9,589 nt of DNA from Dehalococcoidia bacterium (GTDB taxonomy: Bacteria; Chloroflexota; Dehalococcoidia; GIF9; AB-539-J10), in contig JAUWOB010000026.1 of NCBI GenBank assembly GCA_030612345.1, positions 1 through 9,589 on the forward strand. Direction: 5' to 3'. Shown in pieces: positions 1-5,639 of this stretch. Made by a program: the position numbers and the translations under genes. The notes beneath the pieces were generated by a model, which saw nothing but the letters and a program-made list of their open reading frames with translations, searched no databases and was not told the DNA's origin. The stretch's first letter is position 1. The number at the start of each line of letters is the position of its first letter.

Positions 1-352
1 AGGCGGCGCTCGCCGTTCACATACCAGCGGAATTCAAGATAATCAGTCAGGATAAGGTTGCTCAAAGATGACAGATACCGCTTTGGCTGCTCGCCCTTCT
101 CGACTTCGTCAAGGCTTCTGCCGATGTCTTTGGCTTCAACGTATCCTATCGTAGCTGAGCCCCTAGTGACGATAAAGCCAGGTGCGCCGCATTCTAACGG
201 CCCGGGAGACTGATAGCGATGATTCCGTCACCAGGCGACTCCGAAAGAGTTTTCAGAGCGGGATAATGAGAACCTTCGCTGGCATATCCCGCAGACAGGC
301 TTTTCTGTAGCAAAGCAATATAATCAGTCAGCGGCTTCAAATCACTACCCAT
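1..352 (-). pseudogene. Type ISP/IIG-like restriction-modification enzyme, N-terminus, frameshifted, runs off window
   Basis: Read on the minus strand from ATG 352-350, the first ~52 codons (start MGSDLKPLTDY, then SHYPALKTL) end at a TAG at 196-194. The protein continues in another frame from 197 as LECGAPGFIV, then GYVEAKDIGRSLDEVEKG, RYLSSLSNLILTDYLEFRWY and so on to base 1. This is the N-terminal nuclease region of large single-chain restriction-modification enzymes (type ISP, Eco57I-like), where the consensus is GAPDF...GYVEAKDIG, a PD-(D/E)XK site. Joining the frames needs one extra base near 197-200, so a one-base deletion is the simplest cause. In addition the PD aspartate is Gly here (GAPGF), while the E-x-K pair remains. 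An SD (GAGGA, 365-361) lies 8 nt before the ATG, and the start overlaps the toxin gene end by 8 nt. The methylase and specificity parts, if present, lie outside. Family assignment is from remembered motifs; a sequencing error could explain the frameshift but would not by itself explain the Asp loss. Confidence 0.72.
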
Positions 353-767
353 TACTACTGTCCTCAAAGCCGCGGAGCACCTTCAGGTCTGCAAAAGGAT
401 AATGCTCCACATTATTAGTTAGTAGTAGAGCATTTAGCTGTAACGCTGTCGCGCCGATAATAGCATCGGCAATACCCACAGTCACACCTTTTGAGCGTAA
501 CTCTCCAAGCATTGTGCCTGCCCGCCGGGCAATAGGAATATTGACGGCTACTGAGACGAGACCATCGAGAAAAGCGTTGGTCGCATCGTCCTCACCTGCT
601 TTTATCCCCTGATATATCTCAAGGTGAGTAAGGGTGCTTATAGCCAGAAGCCCTTCCCCAACCCACCCCTGAAGTAGCTTCCGCGCATAGTCACGTTGCC
701 TCAGGAAATCAATAGCAATGTCCGTATCTACTATACAGGCAACGCCCTTCACCCGGCTACTTTGCAC
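345..767 (-). CDS. PIN-domain toxin, VapC family
   Basis: A 140-aa PIN-domain protein, expected to be an Mg2+-dependent endoribonuclease acting on tRNA or other RNA in the cytoplasm and held inactive by the antitoxin encoded just upstream. The acidic site residues are in place: IVDTDIAIDFL (Asp14), LTHLEIYQGI (Glu50) and GIADAIIGATAL (Asp101), followed by the typical LLTNNVEHYPFADLKVL end (TNN 117-119). I place the start at GTG 767-765 because GGGAGG (778-773) sits 5 nt before it; the gene then overlaps the antitoxin by 11 nt, suggesting coupled translation. GTG 752 is the alternative. A longer frame up to 869 exists but would run deep through the antitoxin gene, so I reject it. All catalytic positions I know of are kept and no frame break is seen. 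The target RNA cannot be told from sequence. Confidence 0.88.
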   Translation of the reverse strand: MQSSRVKGVACIVDTDIAIDFLRQRDYARKLLQGWVGEGLLAISTLTHLEIYQGIKAGEDDATNAFLDGLVSVAVNIPIARRAGTMLGELRSKGVTVGIADAIIGATALQLNALLLTNNVEHYPFADLKVLRGFEDSSNG

Positions 768-1050
768 GGACGCCTCCCAATCGTTCCAGACGCTCCCTGT
801 CTGCTTCTCTGATAGAGCGAACATATGCAGTGGAGTCCGCAGGAGTGGTAAGGGCAGGGTGATTCTCACTCTTCCAGGCGCCGAACCCTTTCTCCAGGGC
901 TATCCTTTGCTTGTGGTAGGCTATATAGTGCTCCAGCGCCTCAGTGAAAAAAGAGCTTATCTCCCCCTGGGACGCGATAGACCGTATTTCACCGGCCAGT
1001 TCCTTGGGCAGCGTTACCGACATTTTCTCTGTCCTTGCTTTTCCTCCCAT
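757..1050 (-). CDS. Ribbon-helix-helix antitoxin, VapB-like
   Basis: A 97-aa protein with an N-terminal ribbon-helix-helix DNA-binding fold: a strand with EKMSVTLP (8-15), helix 1 (KELAGEIRSIA, 16-26), a turn QGEIS (28-32) and helix 2 (SFFTEALEHYIAYHK, 33-47). The C-terminal half (GAWKSENHP, then AYVRSIREADRERLERLG) is charged and probably wraps the toxin, as in other RHH antitoxins. It should neutralise the PIN toxin and repress the shared promoter as a dimer or complex. The start ATG 1050 has an SD AAGGGAG (1063-1057) at 6 nt; an internal ATG at 1023 has no well-placed SD. Its stop lies inside the toxin gene. Antitoxin first, toxin second, with overlap, is the usual order. Family-level call; the exact subfamily (VapB versus other RHH) is open. 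Confidence 0.82.
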   Translation of the reverse strand: MGGKARTEKMSVTLPKELAGEIRSIASQGEISSFFTEALEHYIAYHKQRIALEKGFGAWKSENHPALTTPADSTAYVRSIREADRERLERLGGVRAK

Positions 1051-1085
1051 TCTTAACTCCCTTCTTTAACGGAAACTGCATACCA

Positions 1086-1115
1086 AGAATACTACCGATT
1101 ATCTTACATTGTCAA
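1086..1115 (-). promoter_or_regulatory. Sigma70-type promoter of the toxin-antitoxin operon
   Basis: On the minus strand, TTGACA (1115-1110, perfect -35) is followed after 18 nt by TATTCT (1091-1086, 4 of 6 matches to -10). Transcription would start near 1079, leaving a leader of about 30 nt with the antitoxin SD at 1063-1057. The position fits autoregulated toxin-antitoxin transcription, reading on into the restriction gene. Confidence 0.6.
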
Positions 1116-1119
1116 GCGT

Positions 1120-1160
1120 TGATGTCTCAAACTGGAATTCCGGGAATTCCGGGGACATCA
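1120..1160. promoter_or_regulatory. Candidate operator: tandem GGAATTCC palindromes inside a longer inverted repeat
   Basis: GGAATTCCG occurs twice back to back (1134-1142 and 1143-1151), each unit containing the palindrome GGAATTCC. The pair is flanked by TGATGTC (1120-1126) and its reverse complement GACATCA (1154-1160). The block ends just upstream of the -35 box of the toxin-antitoxin promoter. Ribbon-helix-helix repressors typically bind tandem short palindromes, so it could be the antitoxin site. This is inference from position and symmetry only. Confidence 0.45.
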
Positions 1161-1334
1161 TACCGATTAACCTACTATACTCTTGGGATCATATACACAA
1201 AACAGGTAGCGCTGTCACGGTATGTATACCGGGCAACAAAACTCGGGAGTGTTCAACCTGGCCCCATCCAACCAAAACTCAGAATGTGTGGCCACCGTCA
1301 TAATATCCAGCGCAGAGTAGTGACCCAGTTACAG
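1161..1334. other. Intergenic stretch without a recognised gene
   Basis: Together with the promoter and operator this fills the gap between the toxin-antitoxin operon and the acidic-protein gene. I see a short hairpin (CGGTA 1218-1222 / TACCG 1227-1231) and no convincing coding sequence. A frame on the plus strand that crosses it only looks Ser-rich because it reads opposite the acidic gene. Confidence 0.5.
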
Positions 1335-1362
1335 AGCTGCGCCAGAATTGCATGGCGCAGCT
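1335..1362 (-). terminator. Stem-loop directly after the acidic-protein gene
   Basis: AGCTGCGCCA (1335-1344) pairs perfectly with TGGCGCAGCT (1353-1362) around an 8-nt loop, giving a 10-bp GC-rich stem that begins 1 nt after the stop codon of the upstream minus-strand gene. There is no U-run behind it, so it may be a weak terminator or a 3' stabilising hairpin rather than a classical intrinsic terminator. Confidence 0.5.
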
Positions 1363-1363
1363 T

Positions 1364-1867
1364 CTATTCGACAGAAACCTTCACCACTTCTTTGGCGGTC
1401 ACCACATTCACCTCAAGTTCGCTCAGAGCCTCGATCATTTCCTCTAAGTCTTCTGGCTTTAGATTACGCATGTCGAAATCTATACCTTTCTCACGCAGAG
1501 CACCGGTGATTTTGTCTCTGGCCGCGGGCGGTATCAGAGATGTGAACTTCATGCCGGCGCGTATCAGTGACATAGGCACACGCACATTGACGAGCTCGGC
1601 ACCACCACCATCATCTTCTTCATCTTCGTCGTCGTCTTCATCTTCCTCATCTTCATCAGCATGTTCTTCTTCATCCTGCCGGGGTCCAGGCCGAGGCACC
1701 ACACTGACACGTAGATATTTGGCCCTGGTTTTCGCTGCTGCTGTCTTTGGAGGGCCTTGCGTTGCGCCCCCTTCTGGTTCCAGCACACTGAGCAGCCGAT
1801 AAGCTTCATCAACACTTATCTTCTTGTTCTCCAGGATCTCCAGTATTCTCTTCTGGTTCTCAGACAT
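1364..1867 (-). CDS. SHOCT/YvlB-N-like domain protein with a highly acidic linker
   Basis: A 167-aa soluble protein in three parts. Residues 1-30 (QKRILEILENKKISVDEAYRLL) match the short helical SHOCT/YvlB-LiaX N-terminal type motif, where a Lys/Gly-x-Ile/Val-(T/S) turn joins two helices; this motif is thought to serve oligomerisation or protein contacts. Residues 31-64 are a Pro/Ala/Lys-rich hinge, and 65-86 are a run with 20 Asp/Glu of 22. The C-terminal part (92-167: LVNVRVPMSLIRAGMKF, GIDFDMRNLKPEDLEEMIEAL) resembles the conserved tail of this bacterial family. There is no signal peptide or membrane segment. ATG 1867 has GGAGG (1880-1876) at an 8-nt gap. It is the second gene of a unit, 24 nt after the 61-aa gene, and ends at a stem-loop. 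The molecular role is unknown; the acidic run could bind cations or basic proteins (inference). Confidence 0.7.
   Translation of the reverse strand: MSENQKRILEILENKKISVDEAYRLLSVLEPEGGATQGPPKTAAAKTRAKYLRVSVVPRPGPRQDEEEHADEDEEDEDDDEDEEDDGGGAELVNVRVPMSLIRAGMKFTSLIPPAARDKITGALREKGIDFDMRNLKPEDLEEMIEALSELEVNVVTAKEVVKVSVE
1601..1676. repeat. Trinucleotide low-complexity tract coding the acidic linker
   Basis: The plus strand is made of near-repeated ACC, ATC, TTC and GTC triplets. On the minus strand they read as GGT/GAT/GAA/GAC codons for the Gly3 and Asp/Glu run of the 167-aa protein. Such tracts expand and contract by slippage in steps of three without breaking the frame, so its length may vary between strains. 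The opposite strand gives a false poly-Ser frame. Confidence 0.7.
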
Positions 1868-1891
1868 GTTCTTGTCCTCCTTTCATTTTAG

Positions 1892-2077
1892 TCAGGATAG
1901 CAGGACATAGCCGTTCACTGTGAGGGCATAAGTCAATCCGGGAGTCTCTGGGCGAGCAAAGTACCATGAGAGGAGCCCTGATGAAGTGTAGTGTCCGTTT
2001 TCACTGCCGCCCCAGTCAGAAGCGCTCATCTTCCTGTTGGCCGCCATCCCCAGTATCCTCTTTTGTATTCTAGACAT
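1892..2077 (-). CDS. 61-aa protein, probable decayed or divergent paralogue of the acidic protein's N-terminus
   Basis: The start MSRIQKRILGMAANRKMSASD lines up with MSENQKRILEILENKKISVDE of the next gene (shared M-S, QKRIL, N-K, S at the same spacing), so it carries the first helix of the same SHOCT-like motif. After residue ~21 the similarity stops, and the tail (WGGSENGHYTSS, then WYFARPETPGLTYAL, NGYVLLS) is unlike anything I recognise. The ATG has a strong SD (AAAGGAGGA) and lies about 50 nt behind a consensus promoter, so it is probably transcribed and translated. The two leaders share AATGAAAGGAGGA before ATGTCT, which points to a tandem duplication including the ribosome binding site. 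It may be a remnant whose main use is now as a leader gene, or a real small protein. Function unknown. Confidence 0.5.
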   Translation of the reverse strand: MSRIQKRILGMAANRKMSASDWGGSENGHYTSSGLLSWYFARPETPGLTYALTVNGYVLLS

Positions 2078-2102
2078 CTCTATTTCCTCCTTTCATTGAA
2101 AA

Positions 2103-2122
2103 ACTTAATATGATAATTAAGT
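2103..2122 (-). promoter_or_regulatory. Inverted repeat in the 5' leader, possible operator or RNA hairpin
   Basis: ACTTAAT (2122-2116), a 6-nt loop and ATTAAGT (2109-2103) form a perfect 7-bp inverted repeat a few bases after the predicted transcription start, followed by a short T-run. It is AU-rich, so as RNA it would be weak; its position just past +1 suits a repressor site at least as well. Confidence 0.4.
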
Positions 2123-2132
2123 ATCTTTACTC

Positions 2133-2161
2133 ATTATAAAACTAGGCATTAATTGTGTCAA
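2133..2161 (-). promoter_or_regulatory. Perfect-consensus sigma70 promoter
   Basis: Minus strand: TTGACA (2161-2156), a 17-nt spacer, then TATAAT (2138-2133). Both hexamers and the spacing are the textbook optimum. Transcription should start near 2126 and run left through the 61-aa and 167-aa genes. Such an ideal promoter suggests high expression unless it is held down by a repressor. Confidence 0.85.
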
Positions 2162-2197
2162 GTCCCTGGGACGATATTTTTAAGAAATTTCAGAAAA

Positions 2198-2530
2198 AAA
2201 ATGGAGGGGGACGAAACCTGTGCTCCTGTCTCGATGAAACCAAAGCGGTAACGGCTTATGGGTATGTCATGCGCTGTTCTGAGTCAGCGGCAGGGCTTTG
2301 ATGAATCAATATGAGGGCGACGGAGTCCCAGCACAAGAGACCATATGCGGAAGACCGGGTTATCCGTTAATGAAGTACACTGCTATTCTTAGCTCCCCGT
2401 AAATGCGGAAGACCTTGTGCCCTTACAAAGAGCTGTTGAAAATCCTTCGATTTGACTGGTAGGTCACAATTTAGCGTTGTTACTCAACGCGGACCGCCGT
2501 GTCTAGGCGGACCGTCAGGTTCTACCTATC
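2198..2530 (+). other. Possible group II intron domain I remnant (structured, non-coding)
   Basis: This stretch has no plausible protein but reads like structured RNA. There are GACGAAACC and GATGAAACC segments, GGTAACGGCTTATGG, GATGAATCAA, TTGAAAATC, a perfect hairpin GCGTTG-TTACT-CAACGC (2474-2490) and a second stem CCGCC/GGCGG (about 2494-2510). The order of these pieces resembles domain I of bacterial group II introns as I remember them. I cannot find a 5' GUGYG end, a reverse transcriptase or a domain V hairpin, so it would be a broken remnant. It directly precedes a truncated uvrA. Covariance search is needed; another structured RNA or a decayed gene remains possible. Confidence 0.33.
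2345..2414 (+). repeat. 12-bp direct repeat ATGCGGAAGACC, copies 58 bp apart
   Basis: ATGCGGAAGACC is present at 2345-2356 and again at 2403-2414. The bases between show no other duplication. It lies inside the possible intron remnant and could be part of a folded RNA or the trace of a small duplication. Confidence 0.6.
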
Positions 2531-2762
2531 AATTACATTGATACCGGCCTGCCCTGTAACCTGATTAGTATCTGAGGGGTGGCAGCCGTATAACCGATAT
2601 GCAGTTCCAGCTCTTTGATCAGTTGCAGGCCTTGAACCTGTTCACCTACAGCAGTTCCGGGAACATAATCGCTGATCTGTAGTAGGCCTGTCTAATCGAC
2701 ACGGTGTTCCTGGAGTTCGTGGCTGGTCAATCTGCGGTGTGGTATACTGAACGCGCCTCATC
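2531..2762. other. Stretch without a recognised gene, up to the uvrA breakpoint
   Basis: No gene is recognised. A short plus-strand frame (ATG 2599 to TAG 2682, MQFQLFDQLQALNLFT...) has no SD and no family that I know; it might be the tail of a decayed gene. An in-frame TGA about 12 nt before position 2763 shows that the uvrA frame does not continue upstream, so a recombination or deletion joint lies at about 2755-2765. Confidence 0.5.
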
Positions 2763-4839
2763 ATGGATACCACCAACTCCCCGCTCGGCATGTGTGACGA
2801 GTGCAACGGCCTGGGCGTCAAGCTGCAGGTCGACCCTGACCTGATCATCACCAACGCCAACATCTCCCTCATGGATGGCGCCTGCCGCTGGTATGGCAAT
2901 CTGCGCAAGAAAGGCAAGGCCCCCTGGCATTCGGGCAACCTCACAGCCATCGCCAAGCACTTTGGTGTCGATATCGAGCAACCATGGAAAGATCTGCCCG
3001 AGAAGTTCCGCCATGCCCTGCTGTATGGCTCGAAGGGTGAACGCGTCCGCTATACGTTCCACTCGGAGACTCCCACTGGGACCTGGCATGGGGAGAGCGA
3101 CCGGGAGATGATGGGCATCATCTTCCAAATAAATCGCCTCTTTCGCCAAACCAAATCAGATTACACCCGCCGCTGGTATATGTCCTTCATGAGTCAGAAA
3201 CCCTGCCCGAGGTGCAATGGGGAGCGCCTGAGTCCGGAGGCGCGGTATGCCACCGTCGACGGCAAGCGCTTACCTGAACTAACTTCCTGGAGTATCGGGA
3301 CCATCCACACCTGGATCAGTGGCCTGGCAGCTCGCTTGGACGAGGAGCAGCGCCAAATCGGACTGGAGATGATCAACGAGATTGGCCAGCGGCTGAGTTT
3401 CCTGGGCAACGTCGGCCTGCATTACCTGACCCTCGACCGACCCGCCCCGACCCTTTCCAGTGGCGAAGGTCAGCGCATCCGCCTAGCCAGCCAGATCGGA
3501 AGCGGCCTTGTCGGAGTGCTCTACATCTTGGACGAACCTTCTGTTGGTCTGCACAGCCGCGATCAGCGCACGCTGCTCGATACCTTGGCTCACCTTCGCA
3601 ACATTGGTAACACGGTCCTGGTGGTCGAGCACGACCGACCCACAATGATGGAATCCGATTGGATCATCGATCTGGGTCCCGGGCCGGGTGTCCTGGGTGG
3701 GGAACTGGTTGCTGCCGGAACCCCCGACGACTTGATGCGGAACCCAGACTCGCTGACTGGCAGGTACCTCTCTGGCGAACTGGCGGTGATCGCTCCAAAC
3801 GGCGAACAGCGCCGTCAAGCGCGCAGCTGGCTAACGATTCGCGGCGCTCGGCTCCATAATCTTAAGAACATCAATGTCCGCTTTCCCCTCGGCAACCTGA
3901 TCTGCGTCACTGGGGTCTCAGGATCAGGGAAATCTAGCCTGATCGCCCAGACCCTCTACCCCGCCCTGCTGCGTGCTTTGCACGACTCCCAGACTGTCCC
4001 GGGCCAACACGATGGCAGCGACCGGACTGAACCAAGTCGACAAGGTCATCAACATCACCCAGGAGCCGATTGGCCGTAACCCGCGCTCGAACCCGGGCAC
4101 CTACGTTGGTGTGCTGAACGAGATCCGGGCAGTATTCGCCACCACGTTGGAAGCTCGTGCCCTCGGCTTTGGGGCTGGGCGTTTCAGCTTCAACGTGAAA
4201 GGTGGACGCTGTGAGGAATGCAAGGGATACGGCTCTAAGAAGGTCGAGATGCACTTTCTGGCCGATGTTTGGGTGCGTTGCAGGGCCTGTGAAGGGAAAC
4301 GTTTCAACCGCCAGACGCTCGGCATCACTTATAAAGGCAAAACCATCGCCGACGTGCTCGATATGGATGTCCAGGAGGCGCTCGGCTTCTTCCGGAACCA
4401 CCCCCACATCCGCCGCATTCTAGAGACGCTGCACGAGGGCGGTCTGGACTACATCAAGCTCGGCCAGTCTGCCCTGACTCTCTCGGGTGGAGAGGCCCAG
4501 CGTGTCAAACTGGCCAAGGAATTGAGCCGTGTGGCCACAGGGGATACTCTCTACATGCTTGACGAGCCCACCACCGGCCTGCACTTCGCCGACATCCAGC
4601 GCCTGCTGGACGTGCTCCACCGCGTCACCGATGCCGGCAACACCGTCATCGTCGTCGAGCACAACCTTGATGTGATTAAGACCGCCGACTGGGTCATTGA
4701 TCTGGGCCCGGAGGGTGGCGAAAGGGGTGGGTGTGTGGTTGCGGAGGGCAGCCCCGAGCAGCTGGCCGCTGTGGAGCGCGGCTATACGGGAGCATTTCTG
4801 AGAGATATTCTCTATCTGGGCAACGAGAAGATCAGATGA
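2763..4839 (+). pseudogene. uvrA: UvrA excinuclease ATPase subunit, 5'-truncated and frameshifted
   Basis: About 690 codons of UvrA, the ABC-type damage-recognition ATPase of nucleotide excision repair. It opens at NSPLGMCDECNGLG, which in complete UvrA (~940-970 aa) lies near residue 250, so the first Walker A and the UvrB-binding domain are missing. Present are the first zinc module (CDEC; CPRCNGERL), a first signature LSSGEGQR (usual LSGGEAQR), Walker B ILDEPSVGLH, VEHD, then GVSGSGKS (second Walker A, about 3912-3935). A one-base insertion, one of two G at 4014-4015, breaks the frame: the first frame drifts into [11 protein letters not shown] and stops at 4079, while the true sequence continues as [32 protein letters not shown]. 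Then come the second zinc module (CEEC; CRAC), [17 protein letters not shown] and the C-terminus. No SD or promoter is seen. The bases look GC-richer than the left flank, which suggests transfer. Even if the frameshift is an error, it cannot work as normal UvrA. Confidence 0.9.
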
Positions 4840-5087
4840 CCCCGTAGTGACGCAGATCCACCTGGGCGCTTTCTTCGGCTTGTTGGGGATTCCGTACTCA
4901 TTTCCTATGCTCTGCTTTCTATCTCCCGGATGGTTGTGTCCTCAGAACGCGATTAGGTCATCCTCACACCTCCCTGGCGCCCTGTCAGCCCCAACGATCT
5001 TCCAGCATGTTCATGCCTTCGCAGTTCTTCATTCTTCAAATACGCACGAAGCCGCATAGCAACAAGAGGGCATTTCGTGTTCTCCTC
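4840..5087. other. Spacer between two pseudogenes, nothing recognised
   Basis: I see no gene, RNA or strong hairpin. A 70-aa frame (4847-5059) begins without a good SD and has no recognisable motif. The stretch probably holds decayed sequence, perhaps including the lost start of the following nuclease-like gene. Confidence 0.45.
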
Positions 5088-5427
5088 GATTCAGAGGACG
5101 TTTTGCAGGGATTGTCAGCGAGGTATCCCAACCTGCTGGCTGGCCGAGCAGATAGATAGCCAAGAGCCAAGGCGATGGCTACTAATAGCCCGTGAGGCAG
5201 GTTTGCCTGCTAAGGAAGACGCAGGTGCAAGGCGGTCGATCGATCACCTTTTTCTTGACCAAGAGGGAGTACCTACGATAATTGAAGTAAAGAAGAGTTC
5301 CGATACCGGAATCCGACGGGAAGTGATAGGACAGATGATCGAGTATGCCACCAATGCCATCCTCTGTCGAGTTTTCGTGACACTCCAGCTTCGATCAGTA
5401 TCTCATCGCGCATATGGGTTTCTCTGA
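5088..5427 (+). pseudogene. PD-(D/E)XK nuclease-like protein fragment, frameshifted and truncated
   Basis: The frame starting at 5088 reads DSEDVLQGLSARYPNLLAG up to 5144. The next frame continues LAEQIDSQEPRRWLLIAREAGLP, RSIDHLFLDQEGVPTIIEVKK, then IRREVIGQMIEYATNAI to about 5361. This matches a common family of small uncharacterised bacterial proteins with a restriction-endonuclease-like core, where the Asp of SIDHLFLD and the E-x-K of IIEVKK form the expected active site. One extra C at 5144-5145 breaks the frame. After ATNAI the text (LCRVFVTLQLRS) no longer fits the family, and the usual N-terminal residues before SEDVLQ are absent, so both ends are lost. GTG 5077 could start the second frame alone but has no good SD. 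The family's normal function is unknown to me; a defence or DNA-repair role would be inference. Confidence 0.68.
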
Positions 5428-5536
5428 CGAGAATCGCTGGTAAACGTGTCTCGGATACAGCCAAATGACAGGACTTCCCGCTTGTGGCCAGGCCCTTGCC
5501 TGTGCAGTGCCTGTCACCTTGCTACGTATGCGCAGT

Positions 5537-5565
5537 TTGCCCGCATAAAGCAACGATGATAAGAT
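5537..5565 (+). promoter_or_regulatory. Probable extended -10 promoter for the LOG-family gene
   Basis: TTGCCC (5537-5542) and TAAGAT (5560-5565) are separated by 17 nt, each matching 4 of 6 consensus bases. A TG one base before the -10 (TGATAAGAT) gives the extended -10 form. The leader to ATG 5640 would be about 68 nt. Confidence 0.4.
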
Positions 5566-5639
5566 TGAGGTCCAGGTCCAGACCGGCCAGCCTGCTCGGC
5601 TCATCTGCTGCTTATGTGTGCGCCTTAAGGGAGGGCGAT

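Noticed and set aside
345..869. Toxin read as a 174-aa protein from ATG 869
   Set aside because: The extra N-terminus lies inside the antitoxin gene and has no PIN similarity or SD; GTG 767 with GGGAGG fits better.
1035..1802. Plus-strand 255-aa frame with a long poly-Ser run
   Set aside because: It is the antisense of the Asp/Glu codon tract of the minus-strand gene, which has a strong SD, a promoter and family motifs; the plus frame has none.
2569..2682. Short plus frame ending ...NIIADL as a transposase tail
   Set aside because: I could not match it to any transposase family, and it has no SD; no terminal inverted repeats or target duplications are visible nearby.
3973..4839. A separate 288-aa protein starting at ATG 3973
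   Set aside because: Its first ~13 residues are out-of-frame uvrA sequence; the rest is the UvrA C-terminal half after a one-base frameshift, with no SD at 3973.
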